Assembly: GCF_000252125.1 (NCBI RefSeq)
Contig: NZ_AHKF01000018.1
Coordinates: 372,001-436,000 of the forward strand
Source of the DNA: Flavobacterium frigoris PS1
GTDB lineage: Bacteria > Bacteroidota > Bacteroidia > Flavobacteriales > Flavobacteriaceae
Length of the DNA: 64,000 nt
Direction of reading: 5' to 3'
Of the stretch, positions 20,598 to 28,490 are shown piece by piece. The translations under genes and the position numbers were made by a program. Each line of letters opens with the position of its first letter. The stretch's first letter is position 1. The notes below the pieces were generated by a model. It was not told the origin of the DNA. It made no database searches and saw only the letters and a list, made by a program, of their open reading frames with translations.

Positions 20598-21509
20598 TTA
20601 TTGTTTTAGGTTGGTTAAATCCATAAATACGTCCTCAATTGTCGTTTTTGAAATTTTAATTACAATATCTTGATGACCATTTTCTTGTAAATATTTTTCT
20701 AATTCCATCGGATTAAAATCGGTTTTTTTATCGATGTAATGAATGTATTCCCCAAAGGCAAAAACACTATACTGAGTCGAATAATTTTTTAAATCTTCGA
20801 TAAGTTGGTAGGTGTTTTTTGCCTGAACATCATAAATTGTTTTTTCATAGTCGTCAATGATTTTTTGTGGACTATCAATTTTTAAGATACTTCCTTTTTG
20901 TATCAAAGCAATTCTGTCGCACAAAGCGGCTTCGTCCATGTATGGGGTAGAAACCAGAATGGTGATTCCTTTTTGTTGCAAGCGTTTCAACATTTCCCAA
21001 AATTCTTTTCTAGAAACGGGGTCTACACCGGTAGTAGGTTCATCGAGAAATAATACTTTTGGTTTATGAATTAACGCACAACATAATGCTAGTTTTTGTT
21101 TCATTCCACCCGAAAGTTTTCCTGCACGTCGATTTTTAAAAGGCTCAATTTGAACATAAATTTCTTTGATGAGTTCATAATTTTCTTCTAGAGTGGTGCC
21201 AAATATCGTAGCGAAAAAATTTAGGTTTTCTTCTATGGTTAGGTCTTGGTACAAGGAGAATTTTCCGGGCATGTACCCCACTTCTTTTCTAATAGATTTA
21301 TAATCTTTGACGACATCAAAACCAGCTACAGTTGCGTTTCCTTCATTAGCAAGTAGGAGCGTAGTCAGTATTCTGAATAATGTTGTTTTTCCTGCCCCAT
21401 CAGGACCTATAAGTCCAAATAATTCTCCTTCCTTTACTTCAAAAGTAATGGAGTCAACTGCAAGGTTGTTTTGATAGGATTTTGAAATATTTTGGACTTG
21501 GATACTCAT
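20598..21509 (-). CDS. ABC exporter ATPase (first ATPase)
   Basis: This 303-aa ATPase has Walker A GPDGAGKTTL (about residues 35-44), signature LSGGMKQKLAL, Walker B VLFLDEPTTGVD, and the switch region STPYMDEAALCDR. The switch has Pro-Tyr where His is usual in this position, whereas the second ATPase keeps the His, which suggests an asymmetric pair. A C-terminal extension of about 70 residues follows the ATPase core. Its start overlaps the cupin stop by one base. Confidence 0.92.
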   Translation of the reverse strand: MSIQVQNISKSYQNNLAVDSITFEVKEGELFGLIGPDGAGKTTLFRILTTLLLANEGNATVAGFDVVKDYKSIRKEVGYMPGKFSLYQDLTIEENLNFFATIFGTTLEENYELIKEIYVQIEPFKNRRAGKLSGGMKQKLALCCALIHKPKVLFLDEPTTGVDPVSRKEFWEMLKRLQQKGITILVSTPYMDEAALCDRIALIQKGSILKIDSPQKIIDDYEKTIYDVQAKNTYQLIEDLKNYSTQYSVFAFGEYIHYIDKKTDFNPMELEKYLQENGHQDIVIKISKTTIEDVFMDLTNLKQ

Positions 21510-21796
21510 TATTTAATCAATAAAAAATTACTTTCCTCAATGGCGTCAATTCTATGTTTTACATCTGGTTCTATATTCACATAATCACCTGATTTCAAAT
21601 TGATAACTGCTTCTTTTTCGTCTTTATAAATGGCGTTACCTGAAACACAAACAAGTAATGCTGGTACTTTACTTAGATGTTCTTTCAATTGTTCTCCTGC
21701 GGCGATTTGCAATGAAATTACTTTCCCTTCTGTGGTAGAAAAAAGGAGTTGTGTTTGGACTGCTTTATTTTCTGAATGATTGTTTTTTAAATTCAT
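21509..21796 (-). CDS. Small cupin-fold protein inside the export operon
   Basis: This 95-aa single-domain cupin has the second-motif-like stretch LKSGDYVNIEPDVKHRIDA, with a candidate metal-ligand His. The first cupin motif lacks the usual HxH, so metal binding is uncertain. It lies between the HlyD gene (10 bp away) and the first ATPase (one-base overlap), so it is part of the operon. It may bind a ligand or act as an accessory/regulatory factor; no specific function can be assigned. Confidence 0.8.
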   Translation of the reverse strand: MNLKNNHSENKAVQTQLLFSTTEGKVISLQIAAGEQLKEHLSKVPALLVCVSGNAIYKDEKEAVINLKSGDYVNIEPDVKHRIDAIEESNFLLIK

Positions 21797-21806
21797 TTTG
21801 ATTGTT

Positions 21807-22685
21807 TTATTTATTGATCCACATTTCTGCTGGCATTCCTATTTTAAGACTGCCGTCATTTTTTACTTTCACTTTTACTGCATAAACTAAGTTTACCCGT
21901 TCTTCTTTGGTTTGAATGATTTTCGGGGTAAATTCAGCCGAAGATGATATCCAAGAAATAGTTCCCGTATAGTTTGTCATTTTTGTTCCAGAATCAATTT
22001 TTACAGTAACGTTTTGTCCTATTTTTATTTTGGGTAATTGGGTTTCACTTACATAAACCCGCAATGTCATTTCGGATATATCGGCTATTTTGTATAAGGG
22101 TTTTCCAAAGGCTGTTATTTCATTTGGTTCAGCATATTTGGCCAGCACAGTCCCTTTAATTGGATTGATAATTTTGCTTTTTGAGATTTGATCCTCAATT
22201 TTTTCGATTTGAACATCAATTGATTTTGCCTCATTTGTAATAGGGGCATTTTGTGTTCCTACACTTTTTATTTGCTCTTTTAATACATTTACTTTCCCAG
22301 TAACTTCATCTACTTGTCGTTTCGTAGCTGCATTTTCGGCAAACATATTTTCAATTCTTTTTTTCTCAATTAAAGTCGTTTTCAGTTGTTCTTGTAAAAC
22401 CTGATCTTGTGACAATACATTTTTAGATTTTGAAAAAATCGTGTTTCGTGAAGCGATTAGCTGTTGCTTGTTCAAATACAATTGAATGGTGTCAACCAAT
22501 CCAACTTGTGTATTTGGCTCTAAAATTGCACCTTCTTCGATAGGGAAAGAGGTTAATTTTCCATTGGCTTCCGCCGAAATCGTAATTTCAGGAGCTTCAA
22601 AGTTACCATATCCGTCTGCTTTGTCATCGTTGTTGTTACAAGAGAACAAACTTGAGAGAATTAATAATGAGAGTGTTTTTTTCAT
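21807..22685 (-). CDS. HlyD-family adaptor of the ABC exporter
   Basis: This 292-aa periplasmic adaptor resembles YbhG/YhiI. The N-terminus is a lipoprotein-type signal (LFSC, Cys 16). A split lipoyl domain (first half about residues 30-65, second half with INPIKGTVLAKYAEPNE) flanks a coiled-coil hairpin (about 75-165), and a beta-barrel segment ends at the C-terminus. It would connect the inner-membrane ABC exporter to the TolC protein encoded upstream. Confidence 0.9.
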   Translation of the reverse strand: MKKTLSLLILSSLFSCNNNDDKADGYGNFEAPEITISAEANGKLTSFPIEEGAILEPNTQVGLVDTIQLYLNKQQLIASRNTIFSKSKNVLSQDQVLQEQLKTTLIEKKRIENMFAENAATKRQVDEVTGKVNVLKEQIKSVGTQNAPITNEAKSIDVQIEKIEDQISKSKIINPIKGTVLAKYAEPNEITAFGKPLYKIADISEMTLRVYVSETQLPKIKIGQNVTVKIDSGTKMTNYTGTISWISSSAEFTPKIIQTKEERVNLVYAVKVKVKNDGSLKIGMPAEMWINK

Positions 22686-22746
22686 GTTTGTTTTATATTT
22701 GAATTAAGAAAGTTCAATAGTTGGAACATTCAAAATTTATAATTCA

Positions 22747-22800
22747 TTAAACTCCTTTTACAACTTGATAATTTGCCCCGAAAAGGACAGAATTTTCAAG
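22747..22800 (-). other. Duplicated tail of the upstream TolC gene
   Basis: Directly after the TolC stop (22801-22803), the same frame reads LENSVLFGANYQVVKGV and then TAA (22747-22749). The last residues, NYQVVKG, repeat the true TolC C-terminus NYQVVKGL. At DNA level about 22 bp are repeated with few changes (22755-22776 against 22810-22831). This is a partial duplication or the scar of a second TolC copy. Read-through of the TGA would append a second copy of the tail. Confidence 0.6.
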
Positions 22801-24057
22801 TCATAAACCCTTTACAACTTGATAATTTACCTTGGCTAAAGCCAATTGAATTTGATGTAGTTTTTCATTTGTTTTTGCCTCAAATAAATTTGTCAGTTCT
22901 ACCAAATATTCCGACGCGGTGATAACTCCATTTTTTAGTTGGGAATCAGATGATTTGACGACATATTCTCTTAGTTCAATTATCTCCGCATCCGTAGTGA
23001 TAACTTCCTCCATTTTCTTGATTTCGTTTGCCATTTCCTGTATTTGCAAATTAGTGTTGAGTTCAAAAGTTTCTTTTTCAGTCGAAACTATCGATTCTGA
23101 GATAGATAATGCATGCTGCTCCGTTTTGGTTTTATTCCAATCAAAAACATTCCAATTGGCTTTTACTCCCACAACATAGAAAGGTTGAAATGAATTGTCA
23201 AGCATATTGAGTCCGGGATTTCCATAACCGGCTTGGCCAAAGGCATTCACTTTCGGTAAATTGTTTTTTGAAAGTATATTTTTTGAAAGGTTAATTTGTT
23301 CGTTTTGTAAGTCAAACAGTTTCAATTCGGGACGATTATTTTCAGTATTAAAATCAGTTGCTGTTGTTGGTTTTATAAAAATCACCTTTTCATTGATTGT
23401 CGAATAGGTAAGTGTAGACAAACTTTCGACTGCTCTTTTTTTATCAAAGCGAATTTCAGTAAGTTGTTGTTTTATTTTTAATTTCTCTGCTTCCAATACT
23501 TTTTCAGAAGCAGGAAGAATGGCACCATACTTGACACCAACTTTCACTTCTTTAATTTTAGAATCTAGTTGCTCGTCTTTGGACAGAAGTAAATTAGCAT
23601 GCTCTTGTAATAATAAAGTAGAAAAATACAGTTGATTAATTCTAGTTTTTAGTTGGTATAAACTCACTTCTACTTGTTGTTGTTGGGTTTTGGTTTGTAC
23701 TTCTTTGATTTTGGCACTGGCATCTATCAATCCTCCGTTATACAATAATTGATTGAAGTCTAAAGTGGCTCGGTACTGATCTTTGTTGGGAGGGTTGACA
23801 GTAACGTTTGGCAAGCTAATAGGTAATGCCGTTACATCAGATTGATAAGTAGCCTGTGCATTCAAATCAATTTTAGGTAGTTTTGCTTTGTTGAGCACTT
23901 CGGTATCCAAATTAGATTTTTGTTGTAATAGTTCATTCTGTTTGGCTAGTGGGTAATTCTTATTGGCCAAAGCGTAGCACTCTTCGAGAGTCAAAGTTTG
24001 CTGTGCCACAGAAAATAGTGGTGATGCTAAAAGTAACAGTAGAATTATTTTTTTCAT
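22801..24057 (-). CDS. TolC-family channel of the ABC exporter
   Basis: This 418-aa outer-membrane efflux protein has a Sec signal peptide (about residues 1-18, ending VAQQ) and two helical outer-membrane-efflux repeats. It overlaps the TetR stop by four bases (ATGA), so translation is probably coupled to the regulator. It supplies the outer-membrane channel for the adaptor, ATPases and permeases that follow. It is not closely similar to the TolC-like protein of the RND operon at 3.2-4.5 kb. Confidence 0.9.
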   Translation of the reverse strand: MKKIILLLLLASPLFSVAQQTLTLEECYALANKNYPLAKQNELLQQKSNLDTEVLNKAKLPKIDLNAQATYQSDVTALPISLPNVTVNPPNKDQYRATLDFNQLLYNGGLIDASAKIKEVQTKTQQQQVEVSLYQLKTRINQLYFSTLLLQEHANLLLSKDEQLDSKIKEVKVGVKYGAILPASEKVLEAEKLKIKQQLTEIRFDKKRAVESLSTLTYSTINEKVIFIKPTTATDFNTENNRPELKLFDLQNEQINLSKNILSKNNLPKVNAFGQAGYGNPGLNMLDNSFQPFYVVGVKANWNVFDWNKTKTEQHALSISESIVSTEKETFELNTNLQIQEMANEIKKMEEVITTDAEIIELREYVVKSSDSQLKNGVITASEYLVELTNLFEAKTNEKLHQIQLALAKVNYQVVKGL

Positions 24058-24647
24058 TTTTTTATAGAATTAATAATTTGTTCTGCTATTGTAGTTTTTC
24101 TTTCTTCCATCATTTGATTAAATTCAGAATCAGAAACGTGTAATATTCCTTTTACCATCATTTGAGCAGCAAACGGAAAAACGGTCATAGCGAATATATC
24201 CAGAACCAACTGTTTGGGATTAACTGGCTTAATTATTCCAAGTGCAATCTCTTTTTTTATTTGATCAATAAGTTGAGATGGGTCGGGTGTATTTTTATTT
24301 TTAAAAAATGTTTTTACAAATTCAGGATTGTTATTCATTTCCTGAATCACAAATGGAGGTAAAAAAGGGTTGAGTAGTACAAATGAAATGTAACTGTGTG
24401 TGAATCGTGTTATCTTCTCAAAAACAGTTTCATCAGAATTAAAAATAGCATTAATTTGTGGGGCTAATTGACTGAAAGCATTCATAAATACTGCTTCAAA
24501 AAGGAGTTGCTTGTTTTTAAAACAATAATGCAACATGGCTTTATTAATGCCTGCTTCGTCTGCAATTTCTTGCATGCGAGTCCCTGCAAATCCCTTTTTT
24601 TGGAATACGATTCTGGCTGCATTAAATATTTTTTCTTCTGTATTCAT
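24054..24647 (-). CDS. TetR-family regulator of the export operon
   Basis: This 197-aa TetR/AcrR protein is the first gene of the export operon. The N-terminal helix-turn-helix reads [19 protein letters not shown] (about residues 25-43) and is followed by a C-terminal ligand-binding helical domain. The palindrome TTAACCATCTGGTTAA lies about 20 bp upstream of its start and is a likely autoregulatory operator. A repressor that loosens when the exported compound binds is the standard model (inference). Confidence 0.92.
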   Translation of the reverse strand: MNTEEKIFNAARIVFQKKGFAGTRMQEIADEAGINKAMLHYCFKNKQLLFEAVFMNAFSQLAPQINAIFNSDETVFEKITRFTHSYISFVLLNPFLPPFVIQEMNNNPEFVKTFFKNKNTPDPSQLIDQIKKEIALGIIKPVNPKQLVLDIFAMTVFPFAAQMMVKGILHVSDSEFNQMMEERKTTIAEQIINSIKK

Positions 24648-24666
24648 TTACAATTAACTTTTTAGT

Positions 24667-24682
24667 TTAACCATCTGGTTAA
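24667..24682. promoter_or_regulatory. Probable TetR operator palindrome
   Basis: TTAACCATCTGGTTAA is a perfect inverted repeat (TTAACCA, two bases, TGGTTAA) ending 20 bp above the TetR start. Position and symmetry fit a TetR-family operator controlling the whole exporter operon. It also covers the end of the decayed DUF6132-like frame. Confidence 0.6.
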
Positions 24683-24896
24683 TATGCGATGAAAAAAAAA
24701 GTAATTGAGATTACTTTTTTCACAAACATATTTAAGATCAATCCGCACATAAGACTTCCGTACAAGGTAGCATCTAGCGGTTTGGATGTTATGGCACAGC
24801 TGCCAAAGGCACAACCTACAAAATGATAATAGAGGTAGACTGCGACGGGCCTACAGTTATTCCCAATCCTGTGATGATTCTTGCTTTTTTTGTCAT
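24679..24896 (-). pseudogene. Frameshifted DUF6132-like small membrane protein gene
   Basis: An ATG at 24896 overlaps the thioredoxin stop (ATGA) and reads MTKKARIITGLGITVG, then goes out of frame. Moving the frame by one base at about 24848 gives VAVYLYYHFVGCAFGSC, then AITSKPLDATLYGSLMCGL, ending at TAA 24679-24681. The VGC..GSC.ITS.P...YGSLM pattern is that of DUF6132, a short membrane protein common next to rhodanese/thioredoxin genes in Bacteroidota. A single missing base explains the break. The operon terminator lies inside the end of the frame, so the natural C-terminus may also be altered. Confidence 0.65.
24695..24720 (-). terminator. Hairpin terminator of the persulfide/thioredoxin operon
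   Basis: A perfect 11-bp stem (AAAAAAGTAAT, loop TGAG, ATTACTTTTTT) gives a U-tract on either strand. It lies after the last gene of the leftward operon and just before the TetR operator, insulating the two operons. Confidence 0.7.
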
Positions 24897-25198
24897 TGAT
24901 TGCTTTTCTCCAAAATTACTTTTATGATATCGCCTTTTTGCAATACGCCAGATTGTCTCCATAGTTGTTTTCCGTTTTGGAATAAAATCATGGTTGGTAC
25001 GCCGCGAACTTGATACTGAGAAGCCACTTGTTGGTTTTTATCCACATCAATTTTAATGATTGAAATTCGGTCTCCCAAATTGTCTTTTACTTCTTTCAAA
25101 ATGGGACCTAGCATTTTGCATGGACCACACCAGCTTGCAAAAAAATCAACCAATACCGGTTTTTCTGAATTTATGATATTATCAAAACTACTATTCAT
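24893..25198 (-). CDS. trxA: Thioredoxin
   Basis: This 101-aa thioredoxin has the active site ASWCGPCK (about residues 20-27) and the conserved cis-proline region RGVPTMILF. It overlaps the preceding small membrane gene by eight bases and is overlapped by the decayed DUF6132-like frame. In this operon, which is headed by a persulfide dioxygenase, it probably reduces persulfides or disulfides formed during sulfide oxidation. That role is inferred from context. Confidence 0.92.
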   Translation of the reverse strand: MNSSFDNIINSEKPVLVDFFASWCGPCKMLGPILKEVKDNLGDRISIIKIDVDKNQQVASQYQVRGVPTMILFQNGKQLWRQSGVLQKGDIIKVILEKSNQ

Positions 25199-25397
25199 TT
25201 TTACTTTTTTTTAATGTTGGTATTTGACATCCATTTAGACCACAACCCGTGTTGAAAAGGGCTTGAAATAAGAAAAATGCAGCCACAAAACCTAATAGAA
25301 ATTCATGAAATTGAATGGCTTGCTGTATAAAAAAGAGACCAATTATTAGACGAATCCAGCGCATGGCATGCCAATTTGTAAAAAGTACTTTTTTCAT
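25191..25397 (-). CDS. Small Cys-containing membrane protein
   Basis: This 68-aa protein has two hydrophobic helices (about residues 14-29 and 31-46) and then a cytoplasmic or periplasmic tail with NTGCGLNGC. I recognise it only as a hypothetical protein often found beside rhodanese/thioredoxin genes in Flavobacteriia. The Cys pair next to the membrane, together with the overlap with thioredoxin, suggests a thiol-redox or sulfane-sulfur partner role (inference). Confidence 0.75.
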   Translation of the reverse strand: MKKVLFTNWHAMRWIRLIIGLFFIQQAIQFHEFLLGFVAAFFLFQALFNTGCGLNGCQIPTLKKSKNE

Positions 25398-25410
25398 GTT
25401 TGGACTGTCT

Positions 25411-26241
25411 TTATATTTTGTTTATTTTATATTTTTCATCATAGGATACAATAGTCTGTAATTCTTCTAGTGGGATTTCTTTTGTTGCTACTATCAAAAC
25501 TTCGGCAAAATTCGTATTCATACTTGCATTTAGGACATCGTTTAAAGCTTCAAACTTCGCTGAAACAGTATTCATGCAACCAGTACATGTTATGCCTTCA
25601 AATTGATATAGATTCACTTTTACGTTGCAATTTTTCCTAAATTCAAAAAACAATTCGGAATTCGCTCTTGGAGCTATCGAATTTGGCGCTACATCCATTT
25701 TTAAAAAGTTAAAGGCAGCTTTGAAAAGGGTTTCGTATTCTTCTTTGTTTCCGCCAAAAGGTGGGCTTACTTCAAAGGTTCTATTGAATAGTAGTCCTGA
25801 AAGAACTCCTTCTTCGGCTAAAAGTTGATGCATTTTCCATACATACTTTTGACGCATCGTAGGAGGTAAAGCACAGAAAAAAGTCTGTTCAATAATCAAA
25901 TCGTATTTTCCTTGGTGCTCAAAAAAGTCACCTTGAATTATTTTTATATTTGGATTAGCGGCAAACTTTTGCTTGATGTCTTCGACCAATGTTGGTGCAA
26001 TGTCTATAACAGTGATATTTGTAAAACCTTCTTGCAATAGGTATTCTGCCTCATAAGTATTCCCACAACCAGGAATCAGTATGCAACAGCCTTTATTATT
26101 TAATGTGTCAATATAGGCTTTAATTGGGGGTGATACTTGTCCTAAATCCCATCCTGTAGATTTGGCTTTGTATTGTGCATCCCAATAGTCTTGGTCTAAT
26201 GGTTTATCGCAGGAAACCACGCAACATTGTTCGTTATTCAT
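25411..26241 (-). CDS. TPMT-type SAM methyltransferase fused to a heavy-metal-associated (HMA) domain
   Basis: This 276-aa protein has two parts. Residues 1-200 resemble thiopurine methyltransferase (TPMT): YWDAQYKAKSTGWDLG at the start, the SAM motif ILIPGCGNTYEAEYL, and IIEQTFFCALPP. Residues 208-276 form an HMA/copper-chaperone fold with the metal-binding motif GITCTGCMNTV. TPMT-like bacterial enzymes methylate thiols, selenium or tellurium compounds. The combination here suggests methylation of a thiol or metal(loid) species in the sulfur operon, but the substrate is unknown. It overlaps the DUF202 gene by eight bases. The fusion is continuous in one frame. Confidence 0.85.
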   Translation of the reverse strand: MNNEQCCVVSCDKPLDQDYWDAQYKAKSTGWDLGQVSPPIKAYIDTLNNKGCCILIPGCGNTYEAEYLLQEGFTNITVIDIAPTLVEDIKQKFAANPNIKIIQGDFFEHQGKYDLIIEQTFFCALPPTMRQKYVWKMHQLLAEEGVLSGLLFNRTFEVSPPFGGNKEEYETLFKAAFNFLKMDVAPNSIAPRANSELFFEFRKNCNVKVNLYQFEGITCTGCMNTVSAKFEALNDVLNASMNTNFAEVLIVATKEIPLEELQTIVSYDEKYKINKI

Positions 26242-26533
26242 AATAGTCTAATTTATAATCTCCAATGTGTTTTTTATTTTTAATGATCATCTTTTTATGT
26301 TTAAAAAAGTTCACGATTCCTAAAATTAAAATAAAAAGGGAGATGGTGTAGAACGAAATTTCAATCAATAAACTATTTTCAATTTGAAAAACATTTCGAG
26401 TGCTTAATCCTGCTACTGCAAAATACATGGCCGTACGTAGAAAAGATAAAAATGTAGTTTGATTTGCCAAAGTGGTTCTTTGTAAAGCCAGACTCTCTCT
26501 TAAAATTAAATTTTTGTTTACTATTTCACTCAT
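26234..26533 (-). CDS. DUF202 family membrane protein
   Basis: This 99-aa protein has the DUF202 start pattern LALQRTTLANQTTFLSFLRT (about residues 16-35), followed by two or three helices. The family has no firmly established function. It lies between DUF2892 and the methyltransferase, overlapping the latter, so it belongs to the persulfide operon. Confidence 0.85.
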   Translation of the reverse strand: MSEIVNKNLILRESLALQRTTLANQTTFLSFLRTAMYFAVAGLSTRNVFQIENSLLIEISFYTISLFILILGIVNFFKHKKMIIKNKKHIGDYKLDYYE

Positions 26534-26546
26534 ATGTTAATTGTTT

Positions 26547-26762
26547 CTAATTGTCCTCTAATTTCTTATTGCGAGTGCTTATCCCAAAGGGCGCATACAA
26601 AGGACAAAAACTAATAAAACTTGTGATTAAAAAAATAATCGCAAGTGCTCCCAATACTAAAGCAGCAGTCCCGCTAATAACATTTGAAAAATACAATATC
26701 GCGACGATAGCAGCCAGAATTCCTCTAATTGACTTATCTAATAAACCCATGTTTTTTTTCAT
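26547..26762 (-). CDS. DUF2892 (YgaP-like membrane) protein
   Basis: This 71-aa protein matches the DUF2892 pattern: MGLLDKSIRGILAAIVAIL, two transmembrane helices, and the C-terminal CPLYAPFGIST. This domain forms the membrane part of YgaP, which elsewhere is fused to a rhodanese. Here it stands alone directly downstream of the rhodanese-containing dioxygenase, a split version of that association. Confidence 0.88.
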   Translation of the reverse strand: MKKNMGLLDKSIRGILAAIVAILYFSNVISGTAALVLGALAIIFLITSFISFCPLYAPFGISTRNKKLEDN

Positions 26763-26850
26763 AATAAGAATATAAAATTTAAAAATAAGTGGACTGATGA
26801 ATCATAAATTTAAGTTATAAATAACTGAATATCAATGTTTTTATAGTAAA

Positions 26851-28263
26851 TTAGAGTGTTTTACTCTGACAGACAAAATTTGTTTTTGGTGTGGCAGTTT
26901 TTGCAATTGCATTAAATCCACCTTCAATTTCTGAAAAATTTCTAAAACCACGTGCCTGTAATATAGAAGCTGCAATCATACTTCGGTATCCGCCCGCACA
27001 ATGAATAAAAAAGGGCTGTTTAGGGTCTATATCTTTTATCCATTCATTAATGTTCGCTAAAGGTCTGCTATAGGCTTCGTCTACATGTTCTGCAGCATAT
27101 TCACTGTCTTTGCGAATGTCTATCACTCTGCTTTCGCCAATCTTTACTTCGGTGGCAAATTCATCTGCAGTTATTCTATTTACGGTATCAATTTCTTTTC
27201 CCGCTTTTTTCCAAGATTCAAATCCACCTTCCAAATGGCCAATTAGATTATCAAATCCCACACGACTTAAACGAGTAACGGATTCTTCTTCCTGACCTAG
27301 TTCGGTAACAAGAATAATAGGTTGTTTTACATCAGCAATCAATGCGCCTACCCATGGGGCAAAATCGCCTTCTATTCCAATATTTATAGATTGGGGAATA
27401 AATCCTTTCGCAAATTCACCGTTTTTTCTAGTGTCCAAGATTAAAGCTCCTGTGTCCTCAGCAACGGTTTCAAAAGCTTTTACATCTATGGCTCTCATAC
27501 CATTGTTCAAAACGGTTTCGAAGCTTTCATATCCTTGTTTATTCATAGCTACATTCATTCCAAAGTAAGCGGGCGGAGGCAATAGTCCGTCTGTCACTTC
27601 TTTGATGAATTCTGCTTCCGTCATGTTTGCTCTTAAGGCATAATTGGTTTCTTTTTGGTTACCAATAGTTCCTACAGTTTCCTTACTCATGTTTTTACCA
27701 CAAGCACTACCGGCACCGTGAGCTGGATATACGATGACGTCATCTGATAAAGTCATTATTTTATCTCTTAACGAATGGAATAATATTGCTGCTAATTGTT
27801 CTTGTGTCATCGAGGCAGCTTTTTGAGCTAAATCAGGTCTTCCTACATCGCCGATGAATAAAGTGTCACCAGAGAAAATAGCGTGCTCTTTGCCGTTCTC
27901 TTCAATCAATAAATAGGTGGTGCTTTCCATTGTATGTCCTGGCGTATGCAAAGCTCTAATGGTAATCTTACCAATGGTAAATTCCTGACCGTCAGTCGCA
28001 ATTATTGCTTCAAACTCAGGGTTTGCATTTGGTCCATAAACAATCGGTGCTCCCGTATTTTTACTTAAATCAACGTGACCTGAAACGAAATCAGCATGAA
28101 AATGGGTTTCAAAAATATATTTCAATTTTACATTATCACGTTCTAATCTATCTAAGTAAGGTTGTGTCTCGCGAAGTGGGTCAATTATGGCAGCCTCCCC
28201 GTTTGAAGTTATATAATAAGCACCTTGTGCTAAACATCCGGTATATATTTGTTCTATTTGCAT
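26851..28263 (-). CDS. BLH/CstB-type persulfide dioxygenase (MBL fold plus two rhodanese domains)
   Basis: This 470-aa protein begins with an ETHE1-like metallo-beta-lactamase fold (residues 1-245; ETHFHADFVSGH, HTPGHT, SGDTLFIGDVGRPDL). Two rhodanese domains follow, about 260-360 and 365-465. The second keeps the catalytic loop HCAGGYRS (Cys 422). The first has VTELGQEE where the Cys loop should be, so it is probably inactive. Family knowledge says such proteins oxidise glutathione, CoA or bacillithiol persulfides to sulfite/thiosulfate. It heads a seven-gene leftward operon and carries the shared palindrome in its promoter, facing cydAB. Confidence 0.92.
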   Translation of the reverse strand: MQIEQIYTGCLAQGAYYITSNGEAAIIDPLRETQPYLDRLERDNVKLKYIFETHFHADFVSGHVDLSKNTGAPIVYGPNANPEFEAIIATDGQEFTIGKITIRALHTPGHTMESTTYLLIEENGKEHAIFSGDTLFIGDVGRPDLAQKAASMTQEQLAAILFHSLRDKIMTLSDDVIVYPAHGAGSACGKNMSKETVGTIGNQKETNYALRANMTEAEFIKEVTDGLLPPPAYFGMNVAMNKQGYESFETVLNNGMRAIDVKAFETVAEDTGALILDTRKNGEFAKGFIPQSINIGIEGDFAPWVGALIADVKQPIILVTELGQEEESVTRLSRVGFDNLIGHLEGGFESWKKAGKEIDTVNRITADEFATEVKIGESRVIDIRKDSEYAAEHVDEAYSRPLANINEWIKDIDPKQPFFIHCAGGYRSMIAASILQARGFRNFSEIEGGFNAIAKTATPKTNFVCQSKTL

Positions 28264-28288
28264 GGCATTGTTTTTTTTTATTCTTACA

Positions 28289-28332
28289 CAAAGGTAATTC
28301 TTGTATTTCTATTACACAGTGACTATTGTTAC
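28289..28332 (-). promoter_or_regulatory. Promoter with Crp/Fnr-type operator for the persulfide dioxygenase operon
   Basis: On the minus strand GTAACAATAGTCAC (28319-28332) lies exactly 22 bp before TACCTTTG (28289-28296), a perfect TAnnTTTG -7 box. The palindrome ends 55 bp before the start codon. This repeats the arrangement seen upstream of the RND, cydAB, sqr and TauE/SafE genes. Confidence 0.78.
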
Positions 28333-28429
28333 ATAAATACTGCTTCATCACAGAAATGACTAAGAACAAAGCTATTACAAATTATTGTGATAAACTATGA
28401 TATTGATCAGGATATAAAATGGTTTATAT

Positions 28430-28473
28430 ATGACCTAGGTTACTTAAATAGGCTAAATTTACGAATAGCTTTA
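28430..28473 (+). promoter_or_regulatory. Promoter with Crp/Fnr-type operator for cydAB
   Basis: ATGACCTAGGTTAC (28430-28443) is followed after exactly 22 bp by TAGCTTTA (28466-28473), a one-base variant of TAnnTTTG. The palindrome ends 47 bp before the cydA ATG. Together with the divergent site at 28319 it places both halves of the sulfide/bd-oxidase region under one proposed regulator. Confidence 0.65.
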
Positions 28474-28490
28474 CAAAAAATTACAGTAGT

